Shown here: positions 27,039 to 35,992 of the stretch, piece after piece
Layout: every line of letters begins with the position of its first letter
How positions within the stretch are numbered: the first letter of the stretch is position 1
Source of the DNA: Blautia massiliensis (ex Durand et al. 2017)
GTDB lineage: Bacteria > Bacillota > Clostridia > Lachnospirales > Lachnospiraceae
Direction: 5' to 3'
DNA length: 64,000 nucleotides
NCBI RefSeq assembly: GCF_001487165.1
Contig: NZ_LN913006.1
Location: 247,581 to 311,580 of the forward strand
Made by a program: the position numbers and the translations under genes
Notes under the pieces: generated by a model
Database searches by the model: none
Told to the model about the DNA's origin: nothing
The model's input: only the letters and a program-made list of their open reading frames with translations

Positions 27039-27947
27039 TTAATTGGTCTTATAAAAAATCTCCCTCGAGGTTTCCTCGATCACAAATTTTTTAAAGGCTT
27101 CCACGACCGGCGGATGGTATACATCCTTCAGCATGGCCATGTAGAAATTCCGCTGCCAGCTTGGAGAGACAAGGGGCAGGATCTTAAGGTTCAGAGAGTG
27201 AAGGATCGGGATATCCGGTGCAATGCAGATGCCGAAATCATTGGCAACAAATCCTGCGGCAACCTGATCCTCATCGATCTCAAAAGCCACATCCGGGTAC
27301 TGACCGATGCTCTTAAATAACTGGTCAATGATCTGGCGGAGACCGCTTCTCTTCTTGAAGATGATCTGCTTGTATGGAAGCGTTTCTTCCAGATGAATCT
27401 CGGATTTCTCAGCAAGAGGATGTTCCGGCGGAACGATGACGACCAGATCCTGCTTGGCAACCGGAATAAATTCGATCAGTGGTTCGTCGTCAAATTTGGA
27501 ACAGAAGCCGATATCGTATTTCTTTTCTTTCAGTCCGGTGAGGATATCGCCGGTAAGCACCTTATCGCAGAACAGATTGAAATGGATCTGTTTTCCCTTA
27601 TTGGCATTAAGAAAGCTGCGGATGATCTTTGGCATAAAGTCAACACCCAGAGTTCTGAGAAAAGCCACATCGATCTGTCCTTCTCCCTTTCCTGCAAGCT
27701 GGAGACCGTTTACAGAGGAATCCAGCCGGTTCAGGGTTTGTTCCACATCCTCCAGAAAAGACTTGCCATATTTGGTGAGAGAAACATTCCGTCCGTTTTT
27801 TTCAAATAATTTCACTCCAAGCTCTTCCTCCAGAGAAGAGATCGCGTGACTTAGGCTGGGCTGTGTGATGGCCAGAACATCCGCAGCTTTTGTATAATGT
27901 TCCAGATGAGCCAGTGTCACGAAATAGCGAAGATGATACAGATTCAT
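27039..27947 (-). CDS. LysR-family transcription regulator 2
   Basis: 302 residues with an N-terminal winged helix (LYHLRYFVTLAHLEHYTKAA, ITQPSLSHAISSLEEELG) and a ligand domain. It is divergent from the TIM-barrel gene at 28234 across a 286-base region holding a matching box, the classical arrangement in which a LysR protein controls the divergent operon and itself. A hydroaromatic acid is a plausible inducer given the neighbours; this is inferred from position. Confidence 0.94.
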   Translation of the reverse strand: MNLYHLRYFVTLAHLEHYTKAADVLAITQPSLSHAISSLEEELGVKLFEKNGRNVSLTKYGKSFLEDVEQTLNRLDSSVNGLQLAGKGEGQIDVAFLRTLGVDFMPKIIRSFLNANKGKQIHFNLFCDKVLTGDILTGLKEKKYDIGFCSKFDDEPLIEFIPVAKQDLVVIVPPEHPLAEKSEIHLEETLPYKQIIFKKRSGLRQIIDQLFKSIGQYPDVAFEIDEDQVAAGFVANDFGICIAPDIPILHSLNLKILPLVSPSWQRNFYMAMLKDVYHPPVVEAFKKFVIEETSREIFYKTN

Positions 27948-28080
27948 TTTTCAATACTCCTTTCGTAAGTTTATCTGAATGTTTTACTTCGAACAGATCC
28001 CCGGTAAGTCTGACAGACATAAGAGATTTGCCGGGCCGTATGCAGTGACGGCGGCAATACGGCTGAATATGTTTTATATA

Positions 28081-28130
28081 GTATAACATGATATATTGAC
28101 AAAATCTATGGATTCTCCTGGTACAATCAA
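28081..28130. promoter_or_regulatory. Divergent control region with LysR-type box
   Basis: AATCTATGGATT (28103-28114) is an AATC-N4-GATT inverted repeat. On the plus strand TTGACA (28096-28101) and TGGTACAAT (28119-28127) are 20 bases apart, too long for unaided sigma-A use, and the box lies within the spacer. That fits an activator-dependent promoter. On the minus strand TTGTCA followed by TATATA 16 bases later could serve LysR 2. Confidence 0.55.
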
Positions 28131-28233
28131 TTTGTTTTGTATTTAACAAAGTTATATAATGCTTATAGAAAAAAGATACAAAATAATTTAAAAAAAACAA
28201 ATAAAATTATTTAAATTTTCAGGAGGAATTATC

Positions 28234-29073
28234 ATGTCAAAAGAATTTCCAATCACAATCAGTTCCTGGACACTGGGAGATCAGTGCAAATTTGAGGACC
28301 GTGTAAAAGCTGCCAAAGAGGCTGGCTATGAGGGGATCGGCCTGAGAGCAGAAACCTACGTAGATGCCCTGAATGAGGGACTTTTCGACGAGGATATCTT
28401 GGCGATCCTGGATAAATATGACATGAAGGTAACAGAGGTTGAGTACATCGTGCAGTGGGCAGAGGAGCATCGTTCCTATGAGCAGAAATACAAAGAACAG
28501 CTCTGCTTCCATATGTGTGAATTATTTAACGTAAAACAGATCAACTGCGGACTGATGGAGAACTATTCTGTAGAGTATACAGCACAGAAACTTCGTGAGC
28601 TTTGCCACAGAGCAGGCAAATACATCATCGGTGTTGAGCCAATGCCATACAGCGGAATCCCGGATGTGAAAAAGGGCTGGGCTGTTGTAAAAGCTGCTGA
28701 CTGCGGGAATGCGAAACTGATCCTTGATACATGGCACTGGGTAAGAGCAAACCAGCCGATCGAGCTTTCCGTACTTGAGGGAATCCCGGCAGACAAGATC
28801 GTATCCATCCAGATCAACGATGTATGGGAAAGACCATATGCAACAACGATCTTAAGAGATGAGTCCATGCATGACCGTCTTGCTCCTGGAACAGGAATCG
28901 GAACAACAGTACCGTTCGTAAAAATGATCAAAGAAAAAGGCATCAGACCAAATGCCATCGGCGTAGAGGTTATCAGCGATGCAAACCTTGAAAAAGGTAT
29001 CGGGTATGCTGCAAAACATACATATGAGAACACAAAGAAGGTACTGGAAGAGGCTTGGCCGGAAGTACTGTAA
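28234..29073 (+). CDS. Xylose-isomerase-like TIM-barrel enzyme
   Basis: 279 residues of the sugar-phosphate isomerase/epimerase (AP endonuclease 2) superfamily. Likely metal ligands are Glu in IGVEPMPYS, Asp and His in LILDTWHWV, and Glu in AIGVEVISD; VSIQINDVWE also fits the barrel. The superfamily includes 3-dehydroshikimate dehydratases as well as isomerases and epimerases. Its place first in an operon with shikimate dehydrogenase makes a hydroaromatic substrate likely, but the exact reaction is unproven. AGGAGGA precedes the start. Confidence 0.8.
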   Translation: MSKEFPITISSWTLGDQCKFEDRVKAAKEAGYEGIGLRAETYVDALNEGLFDEDILAILDKYDMKVTEVEYIVQWAEEHRSYEQKYKEQLCFHMCELFNVKQINCGLMENYSVEYTAQKLRELCHRAGKYIIGVEPMPYSGIPDVKKGWAVVKAADCGNAKLILDTWHWVRANQPIELSVLEGIPADKIVSIQINDVWERPYATTILRDESMHDRLAPGTGIGTTVPFVKMIKEKGIRPNAIGVEVISDANLEKGIGYAAKHTYENTKKVLEEAWPEVL

Positions 29074-29186
29074 TTAATATAAGAAACTAATATTTCAGAC
29101 GGGCCCCTGTTTCCGACGTCATACCGGTGACAGGGCGTTACCGTGAAAGAAACAAAAAGATTGTTTCAAAGGAAAGGAGAACGCAT

Positions 29187-31112
29187 ATGAAATTCAATGC
29201 GATGTTTCAGCCGATCGAGATCGGTCCTATGACAGTAAAGAATCGTTTTGTTGTTCCGCCAATGGGAAATAACTTTGCAAACACAGACGGAACAATGAGT
29301 GAGCAGTCCGCTGCATATTACAGAGAAAGAGCAAAAGGCGGATTTGGTCTGATCACCATCGAGGCTACTGTAGTTCACAAGGGCGCAAAGGGCGGCCCGC
29401 GTAAACCATGTCTTTATGACGACTCTACGATTGAGAGCTTCCGCAAGGTTATCGACGGATGTCATGCAGAAGGAGCAAAGGTGTCCATCCAGCTTCAGAA
29501 TGCAGGACCGGAAGGAAATGCAAAGAACGCAGGAGCACCGATCACAGCAGCAACCAGTATCCCGTCAGTGTGCGGCCGTGATATTCCGAAGCAGCTTACA
29601 ACTGAGGAAGTTTATGAGCTGATCAAAGGCTACGGTGAGGCAGCAAGAAGAGCTATGGAAGCAGGAGCAGATGCTGTTGAGATCCATATGGCACACGGTT
29701 ATCTGGTAAGTACCTTCCTCTCTCCGAGAACAAACAAAAGAGTGGATGAGTTTGGCGGATGCTTTGAGAACCGTATGCGTTTCTCCCGTCTGATCATCGA
29801 GGAAGTTAAAAAAGCAACACAGGGAAAGATTGCAGTTCTTGCAAGAATCAACTGTGCAGATGAGGTTCCGGGAGGACTTGATATCCACGACAGTGCAGCA
29901 ATCGCAGCATATCTGGAAAGCTGCGGACTGGACGGACTCCATGTATCCCGTGCCGTTCATATCAAGGATGAGTTTATGTGGGCACCGACTGTTATCCACG
30001 GTGGATTCTCTGCAGCAGAGGTTGAGGAGATCAAACGTGCGGTAAATATCCCGGTGATCACAGTTGGACGTTATACAGAGCCACAGTTCGCAGAACTGAT
30101 GGTAAAAGAAGGAAGAGCAGACCTTGTAGCATTCGGACGTCAGAGCCTTGCAGATCCGGCTATGCCGAAGAAAGCACAGGAAGAGCGTCTTGAGGATATG
30201 ACTCCTTGTATCGCCTGTCTTCAGGGCTGTGTTGCAAACATGTATGCAGGAAATCCGGTATGCTGTCTGACAAACCCATTCCTGGGTCATGAGGCAGAGC
30301 CGCTTGAGAAAGCGGAAGAGCCGAAGAAGGTTATGGTTATCGGTGGTGGTGTTGCAGGACTTTCCGCTGCATTTATCGCAAAAGAGAGAGGCCATGAGGT
30401 AACACTTTATGAGGCAGGAGATGTTCTCGGTGGAAACATGAGACTTGCTGCATATCCGCCGGGAAAAGGTGACATCACAAACATGATCCGCAGCTACATC
30501 CATCGCTGTCAGAAGGATGGCGTTAAGATCGTGATGAACTGTGAGGTAACTCCGGAGCTTATCAAAGAAGAGAAGCCGGACAGCGTGATCATTGCCACCG
30601 GTTCCAAGACTCTGATCCTTCCGATCGAGGGAATCGACAATCCGGCTATCATCCACGGCTCTGACCTTCTGGATGGCAAGAGAGCAGCAGGCAAAAAGGT
30701 TCTCGTTGTCGGCGGTGGAATGGTTGGATGCGAGACAGCTGCATTTTTAGGCGAGCAGGAGCATGATGTAACTGTTATCGAGTTCCGTGATACCGTAGGT
30801 GCAGACGTGATCCACGAGCACAGAGTATATCTGATGAAGGATTTCGAGGACTACGGAATCAAGGAGATCACCGGAGCAAAGGTATGCAAATTCTATGAAG
30901 ACGGGGTAGAATATGAGACCGCTGACGGAGTACGTCACGAGTCAAGAGGATATGATTCTGTGATCCTTTCCATGGGATTCCGCAACTACAATCCTCTGGA
31001 AGAGAAGATCAAAGACCTTGTACCTGAGACACATGTGATCGGAGATGCTATCCGTGCAAGACGTGCACTGGATGCAACAAAAGAGGCTTATGAGGTAGCT
31101 TCCAGGATCTGA
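29187..31112 (+). CDS. OYE-type FMN/FAD/4Fe-4S oxidoreductase (enoate reductase-like) 1
   Basis: 641 residues with the architecture of 2,4-dienoyl-CoA reductase, 2-enoate reductase and BaiCD. An N-terminal FMN barrel (MFQPIEIGPMTVKNRFVVPP, HMAHGYL, FLSPRTNKR) is followed by a C-x2-C-x3-C-x11-C iron-sulfur motif beginning CIACLQGC near residue 345, then FAD (VMVIGGGVAGLSAAFIAKERG) and NAD(P) (VLVVGGGMVGCETAAFLG) domains. Such enzymes reduce C=C bonds conjugated to a carbonyl or carboxyl group. It is second in the plus-strand shikimate operon. GGAAAGGAGA precedes the ATG at 29187. Confidence 0.92.
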   Translation: MKFNAMFQPIEIGPMTVKNRFVVPPMGNNFANTDGTMSEQSAAYYRERAKGGFGLITIEATVVHKGAKGGPRKPCLYDDSTIESFRKVIDGCHAEGAKVSIQLQNAGPEGNAKNAGAPITAATSIPSVCGRDIPKQLTTEEVYELIKGYGEAARRAMEAGADAVEIHMAHGYLVSTFLSPRTNKRVDEFGGCFENRMRFSRLIIEEVKKATQGKIAVLARINCADEVPGGLDIHDSAAIAAYLESCGLDGLHVSRAVHIKDEFMWAPTVIHGGFSAAEVEEIKRAVNIPVITVGRYTEPQFAELMVKEGRADLVAFGRQSLADPAMPKKAQEERLEDMTPCIACLQGCVANMYAGNPVCCLTNPFLGHEAEPLEKAEEPKKVMVIGGGVAGLSAAFIAKERGHEVTLYEAGDVLGGNMRLAAYPPGKGDITNMIRSYIHRCQKDGVKIVMNCEVTPELIKEEKPDSVIIATGSKTLILPIEGIDNPAIIHGSDLLDGKRAAGKKVLVVGGGMVGCETAAFLGEQEHDVTVIEFRDTVGADVIHEHRVYLMKDFEDYGIKEITGAKVCKFYEDGVEYETADGVRHESRGYDSVILSMGFRNYNPLEEKIKDLVPETHVIGDAIRARRALDATKEAYEVASRI

Positions 31113-31256
31113 TCTGCCAGTCGCTGATCGTATTGATACAAAAGAAAATAACTATCCGATAAACCGGACAGTATAAAGATTAAAAAGATGGCCCGACAGA
31201 CATCGGAGAAAAATAATCCGGTGTCTGACAGGGGAAAATGCAGGAGGTAAAAAGAA

Positions 31257-32138
31257 ATGGAACAGAGAATTAAAGGAACAACTGGTTTACTTGCACTGAT
31301 CGGAAGCCCTGTAGGACATTCCGGATCCCCGGCTATGTACAACTTCAGCTTCCAGTACCATAACCTGGACTATGCTTACATGGCATTTGATATCAAAGAG
31401 GATCAGGTTCCGGCAGCTCTTGATGCAATGCGTCTGTTCAAAATGAGAGGCTGCAATGTAACCATGCCTTGCAAGAACAAAGTAGCTCAGTGTGTAGACG
31501 AGCTTTCACCGGCAGCAAAGATCATCGGCGCTGTAAACACCATCGTAAATGAGGATGGAAAACTTGTTGGACATATCACAGACGGTATCGGATTTGTCCG
31601 CAACCTGAAAGAGCACGGTGTTGATGTAAAGGGCAAAAAGATGGTAGTCCTCGGAGCAGGCGGTGCAGCTACAGCCCTTACTGTACAGTGTGCCCTTGAC
31701 GGAGCTGCATCCATCGCAATCTTCAACCCTGACGATCCATTCCTTGACAGAGCAAAAGGAACTGCTGAGAAGCTTGCAAAAGAAGTACCGGACTGCAAAG
31801 TAAGCGTATATTGCCTTGATGACCAGGACAAACTGAGAGAAGAGATTGCAAACGCAGATATCCTCGCGAACGGAACACTTGCAGGAATGAAACCACATGA
31901 TGACATCACACTGGTTGACAAATCCATGTTCCATAAGGATCTTGTTGTTGCAGACTGCGTATACAATCCGGCCGAGACAAAGATGGTAAAAGAAGCAAAA
32001 GAAGCAGGCGTGAAGCTTGCGGTAGGCGGAAAAGGAATGCTTCTGTGGCAGGGTGCAGCATCTTACAAGCTTTACACAGGTCTTGAGATGCCGACAGATG
32101 AGTACCAGAAATTCCAGGCTGAGAACGAAGGGAAATAA
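31257..32138 (+). CDS. aroE: Shikimate/quinate dehydrogenase (AroE/YdiB family)
   Basis: 293 residues. The substrate site shows LIGSPVGHSGSPAMYNFSF, the catalytic Lys in NVTMPCKNKV, and Asp in GHITDGIGFV. The nucleotide site is VVLGAGGAATALTVQCAL. The following FNPDDPFLDRA and NGTLAGMKP are closer to E. coli YdiB than to biosynthetic AroE, so oxidation of quinate or shikimate with NAD(P) is likely. A paralogue lies at 35993. It ends five bases before the MFS gene. Confidence 0.92.
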   Translation: MEQRIKGTTGLLALIGSPVGHSGSPAMYNFSFQYHNLDYAYMAFDIKEDQVPAALDAMRLFKMRGCNVTMPCKNKVAQCVDELSPAAKIIGAVNTIVNEDGKLVGHITDGIGFVRNLKEHGVDVKGKKMVVLGAGGAATALTVQCALDGAASIAIFNPDDPFLDRAKGTAEKLAKEVPDCKVSVYCLDDQDKLREEIANADILANGTLAGMKPHDDITLVDKSMFHKDLVVADCVYNPAETKMVKEAKEAGVKLAVGGKGMLLWQGAASYKLYTGLEMPTDEYQKFQAENEGK

Positions 32139-32143
32139 GAAAA

Positions 32144-33343
32144 ATGAGCCAGACAGGTAAGAAAAATTTAGTGATTACTTCTATCGCGCTGTATTTTACA
32201 TATTTCATCCATGGAATCGGAGCTTCCATCATGGGTCAGTACAAGCCGGAGCTTGCGGCTCACTGGGGAGCAAAGGCTTTAAGTGATGGAACTATGGATG
32301 TCAGCATGGTAGTATCTGTAATTGCCGCACTTGGACTTGGAAGACTGATCTCTCTTCCGTTTTCCGGTCCCCTGTCCGACAAATTCGGACGCAGATTAAG
32401 CGGAATCATCGGCGTAATCTGTTATGCAGCATACTTTATGGGAATCGCATTTGCTCCGTCTATGGGAGTTGCCTACGCCTTTGCCATTGTAGGCGGTATC
32501 GCAAACTCCTTCCTGGACACCTGCGTAAGCCCGACATGTATGGAGATTTATGTAAACAATCCTTCTGTAGCGAACCTGTTTACAAAATTCTCCATGTGTA
32601 TCAGCCAGTTTCTGCTTCCTTTCCTCATCGGATTTGTAGCAGCGGCGAATATGTCCTACAGAACCATCTTTATTGTTGCAGGTGCTGCGATCTTTATCGA
32701 TGGAATCCTGATCCTGTTCCTGCCATTCCCGGAGAGAAATACAGCAGGTACAGTAAAGAAAGAAAAAGCAAAATTAAAGATCACTCCTGCAGCTCTTGCA
32801 GCAATCCTCATCGGATTTACAAGCTCTTCTACATTCATGCTGTGGCTGAACTGTAACCAGGAACTCGGAAAGCTTTATAACTTAAGTGATCCTTCCAAGA
32901 TCCAGTCCTTTTATGCAGTAGGAACCTTTGCAGCGATCCTGTGTTCCTCTGTATTTATCAAAAAAGGATTGAAGGAGATCAATATCCTGATCATTTATCC
33001 GCTGATCTCTTTCATCATGCTGGGACTGTGTTACTTTATCCAGAATCCGACAATCTGTCTTATCGGTGGATTTGTGATCGGTTTTGCAGGCGCAGGCGGT
33101 GTGCTTCAGCTGGCTGTTTCCACAACTGCGGAGTTCTTCCCGGAAAACAAGGGAACTGCAACATCCATGGTCATGATCGCATCCAGCGTTGCGAACTACA
33201 CCATTCTGACACTGGCCGGCTACATTACAAAGACTGCCGGAACCAGTGCTCCGAGAATGATCCTGCTTCTCAATATGGCAGTGACATTCATAGGAATCCT
33301 TCTTGCACTGTTCGTTAAGATGAACCGTGGAAAAGAGGCTTGA
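32144..33343 (+). CDS. MFS transporter, YdiN/YdiM-like
   Basis: 399 residues with twelve hydrophobic helices. Several stretches recall E. coli YdiN/YdiM, which flank ydiB-aroD: ALYFTYFIHGIGASI, LGRLISLPFSGPLSDKFGRR, and FVIGFAGAGGVLQLAVSTT followed by AEFFPENKG. The start is five bases after the aroE stop. It probably imports the hydroaromatic acid used by this operon; the substrate is inferred from homology in memory and context. Confidence 0.85.
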   Translation: MSQTGKKNLVITSIALYFTYFIHGIGASIMGQYKPELAAHWGAKALSDGTMDVSMVVSVIAALGLGRLISLPFSGPLSDKFGRRLSGIIGVICYAAYFMGIAFAPSMGVAYAFAIVGGIANSFLDTCVSPTCMEIYVNNPSVANLFTKFSMCISQFLLPFLIGFVAAANMSYRTIFIVAGAAIFIDGILILFLPFPERNTAGTVKKEKAKLKITPAALAAILIGFTSSSTFMLWLNCNQELGKLYNLSDPSKIQSFYAVGTFAAILCSSVFIKKGLKEINILIIYPLISFIMLGLCYFIQNPTICLIGGFVIGFAGAGGVLQLAVSTTAEFFPENKGTATSMVMIASSVANYTILTLAGYITKTAGTSAPRMILLLNMAVTFIGILLALFVKMNRGKEA

Positions 33344-33445
33344 CTGAATCAAGAAAATCCCTTGGGATGAATATCCGTTTGACTACAGTAAAAAAAGTGA
33401 ATCATTGTATGGATACAGACAAAGATGACTGAATCTGTGCAAAAC

Positions 33446-33537
33446 AAAGTTCCAATTCGGGAACAATTCCCGGATTGGACTTTACCGTTTCTGAAAATGT
33501 TTGTTAATTAACAAACTTACAAAATAAAAGATACTAT
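33446..33537 (+). promoter_or_regulatory. Hairpin, 18-bp palindrome and promoter before the second permease
   Basis: A strong hairpin without T-run (33446-33484, arms around GGGAACAATTCCC) follows the MFS gene. Then comes the perfect palindrome GTTTGTTAATTAACAAAC (33499-33516). TTAACA inside it (33508-33513) and TACTAT (33532-33537) with 18-base spacing make a possible promoter, so a protein on the palindrome would block or modulate the -35. Confidence 0.55.
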
Positions 33538-33574
33538 ATATGTATTATCAAAAAAACGACAAAGGAGAATCGTT

Positions 33575-34957
33575 ATGGCACGTGCAGCAAGACAGCGAAG
33601 AGAAAACGAACTGCCCTACATTCCGTTTGGGCCATTTCAGATTCGTTTTCCGTTTATTCACTATAAAATTGAGTCCGTAGAGTTTATCCAGGGCCTGATC
33701 CTCGGGGTTACGGCACTGGCGGCGGTTCCTTATCTGGAACAATATCTGGGATTGCCTTATGAGCTGGCATGGAGCTGTGTGATCATAGAGACCATGCTGT
33801 ATATGCTACACAGCTTACTTGGTGATCCGGTTGTACCGGGATGGATCACACCGACCCTTCCGCTGACGATCGTATTCCTGGAAGGCTTCCCTATGGGAAA
33901 AGAACGTATCCAGGCAATGATCGCCCTGCAGATGCTGGTTGGTCTCGTGTTCATATTTATGGGCATCACCAAGCTTGCGGATAAATTTGTCCATGCAGTA
34001 CCAAATTCTGTTAAGGGTGGTATCCTTCTTGCTGCGCCGGTGACGGTTATGGCAGGACAGCTGGGAGAGGGCGGCAACATGCATAAGTATCCGCTGGCGA
34101 TCGTTGCCGGTGTAGGCCTTCTGATCCTGATCAGCTTTTCAGATAAATATCAGGAGAAGAGAAAGAACAACAAATTCCTGGATCTTGTTGCCAGGTATGG
34201 AAACCTTTTCCCGTATCTGATCGCCATGGTGGTAGGTCTTCTTGTAGGAGAGCTGGATGCGCCTGGTCTTGAGCTGGGAACTTTTATCAAGATCCCGCAG
34301 TTCAAAGAGATCATCTCACAGGTAAGTATCTTTGGTGTGGGAATCCCGCCGGTCTCCATGTTTGTCAAAGCGCTTCCTCTGGCACTTGTATGCTATGTTA
34401 TCGCATTTGGTGATTTTGTTACCACAGAGACACTGGTTACAGAGGCACGCCAGTCCAGAGATGATGAGTACATTGATTTCAATTCCAGCCGTTCCAACCT
34501 GGTCAGCGGCATCAGGAACCTGATCCTTTCCGTCATTGCCCCGTTCCCGCCGCTTTCCGGTCCGTTATGGGTTGGAATGACAGTATCTGTTTCCATCCGT
34601 TACAAGGAGGGAAAGAAAGCTATGAAGTCTCTGATCGGCGGTATGGCATCCTTCCGTATTGCAACGTTTTTAAGTGTGTTGATCATTCCGGTTGTAAGCT
34701 TCTTCCGTCCGATCTTCGGAGTCGGTTCCTCCATTACTCTGATGTTCCAGGCATTTGTCTGTGCAAGGATCGGTATGGATTACTGCAGAACAGACCGTGA
34801 CAAGATGATCGCAGGTGTTATGGCAGCGGTGCTTGCAACTCAGGGAACTGCATGGGCATCCGCATGGGCCCTGGCTGTAGGCTTCGGTCTGAATATCTTC
34901 CTTTCAAACTGGGACCCCAGAAAGAAAGAGGAGAATGCCATCGAGGATAAAAATTGA
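33575..34957 (+). CDS. NCS2/SLC23-like permease of unknown substrate
   Basis: 460 residues with many hydrophobic helices. FIQGLILGVTALAAVPYLEQ near residue 32, a long amphipathic middle, and AFGDFVTTETLVTEARQSRD followed by RSNLVSGIRNLILSVIAPFP recall the nucleobase/ascorbate (SLC23) and sulfate (SLC26) permease fold. The match to classical uracil or xanthine permeases is weak. Separate promoter, but inside the shikimate cluster, so a cyclic organic acid is a fair guess. AAAGGAGAATC precedes the start. Confidence 0.65.
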   Translation: MARAARQRRENELPYIPFGPFQIRFPFIHYKIESVEFIQGLILGVTALAAVPYLEQYLGLPYELAWSCVIIETMLYMLHSLLGDPVVPGWITPTLPLTIVFLEGFPMGKERIQAMIALQMLVGLVFIFMGITKLADKFVHAVPNSVKGGILLAAPVTVMAGQLGEGGNMHKYPLAIVAGVGLLILISFSDKYQEKRKNNKFLDLVARYGNLFPYLIAMVVGLLVGELDAPGLELGTFIKIPQFKEIISQVSIFGVGIPPVSMFVKALPLALVCYVIAFGDFVTTETLVTEARQSRDDEYIDFNSSRSNLVSGIRNLILSVIAPFPPLSGPLWVGMTVSVSIRYKEGKKAMKSLIGGMASFRIATFLSVLIIPVVSFFRPIFGVGSSITLMFQAFVCARIGMDYCRTDRDKMIAGVMAAVLATQGTAWASAWALAVGFGLNIFLSNWDPRKKEENAIEDKN

Positions 34958-34990
34958 TCAGAGGAAGAACAAAGATATAAAAAACAGAAA

Positions 34991-35033
34991 AAGAAGAAGT
35001 GTGCTGGATGGGTCAGCACACTTCTTCTTTTTG
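34991..35033 (+). terminator. Terminator after the permease
   Basis: AAGAAGTGTGCTG pairs perfectly with CAGCACACTTCTT, followed by CTTTTTG. The remaining gap to aroD is AT-rich with no gene. Confidence 0.9.
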
Positions 35034-35153
35034 TCATGAGATTTGTTGTTTTTAATTATTATTTTAATAGATTTGCTATTATGGGATTAAAATTGCAAAA
35101 ATTTGTTACATCAATTGGGTTTAAAAATTGGTTTATAATTCGCGTTCTGTTAC

Positions 35154-35176
35154 AAAAATCTACCGTAGATCCTTTT
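35154..35176 (-). terminator. Small hairpin after aroD
   Basis: ATCTA-CCG-TAGAT (35158-35170). On the minus strand it is followed by a short T-run, so it may end the aroD operon. Weak. Confidence 0.4.
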
Positions 35177-35193
35177 TATGGGAGGTCACAGGA

Positions 35194-35955
35194 TCACAGG
35201 CTTTTGTGGATAATGTCAAGAACCTGTGCAAGCTCGTTGACATTGATCTGTCCCGGTGCGGAAGCTTTGGTAGCTGCACCGAAGGTAAGGGCGGAACCGA
35301 AGGTTTCGCCAGCGAGACGGCTGACAACACCGGTACCTGCCATGGACATGGTAATGATCGGGCGGTCGGCGAACTGCTCGGACATTTCCAGCGTGGCACT
35401 TAAGAGTGTAAGCACGTCCTGTTTGTTTCTTGGCATAACAGCCATTTTCGGGATATCTGCGCCATAGTCCTGCATCATGCGAAGACGGCGCACGATCTCA
35501 TCCTTCTCAGGAGTTGCGTCAAAATCATGGTTGGAAGCGATGACCTTTACGCCATAGCTGTGTGCTTCCTGGATCATGCTTTTTACGATCTCCTCACCTG
35601 TGAAGGCTTCTACATCAATGAGATCTATATAGCCGCTTTTTGCGACAGCCATGTTGAGTGCTTTGTAAGCTTCGTTGGAGATCGCTTTTTCTCCGCCTTC
35701 TTTTGCAGTACGGAAGGTGAAGAGGATCGGAGTGTCCTTTAAAACGGTCTGGAGATCTTTTGCCACATCCAGAACCTTGTCTGTGTCAAAAACGTCCTCA
35801 AACCAGTCAACACGCCATTCCACAACGTCTACGGGGATCCTTGCGAAGGTCCCTGCTTCAAGGAGGATATCATCCTTTGTCTGTCCCACGATCGGGACAC
35901 AGATCTTCGGTCTTCCCTCTCCGAGTGTGATATTTCTTACCTGAACTGTTTTCAT
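35194..35955 (-). CDS. aroD: Type I 3-dehydroquinate dehydratase
   Basis: 253 residues, the length of class I Schiff-base dehydratases. Key residues are Glu in VEWRVDWFED, the catalytic His in SNHDFD and the Schiff-base Lys in PKMAVMP. It interconverts 3-dehydroquinate and 3-dehydroshikimate; type I enzymes work in biosynthesis and can serve quinate catabolism. It is last in the minus-strand operon, 37 bases after the YdiB-like gene, the same ydiB-aroD order as in E. coli. Confidence 0.96.
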   Translation of the reverse strand: MKTVQVRNITLGEGRPKICVPIVGQTKDDILLEAGTFARIPVDVVEWRVDWFEDVFDTDKVLDVAKDLQTVLKDTPILFTFRTAKEGGEKAISNEAYKALNMAVAKSGYIDLIDVEAFTGEEIVKSMIQEAHSYGVKVIASNHDFDATPEKDEIVRRLRMMQDYGADIPKMAVMPRNKQDVLTLLSATLEMSEQFADRPIITMSMAGTGVVSRLAGETFGSALTFGAATKASAPGQINVNELAQVLDIIHKSL

Positions 35956-35992
35956 AATGGTCCTTTCTGATACGACAGGAACAGATAGCAGT

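Noticed and set aside
30180-30300. Assignment of reductase 1 as a bile-acid enzyme (BaiCD or BaiH)
   Set aside because: The domain architecture is shared, but no other bile-acid genes are present and the neighbours are shikimate enzymes.
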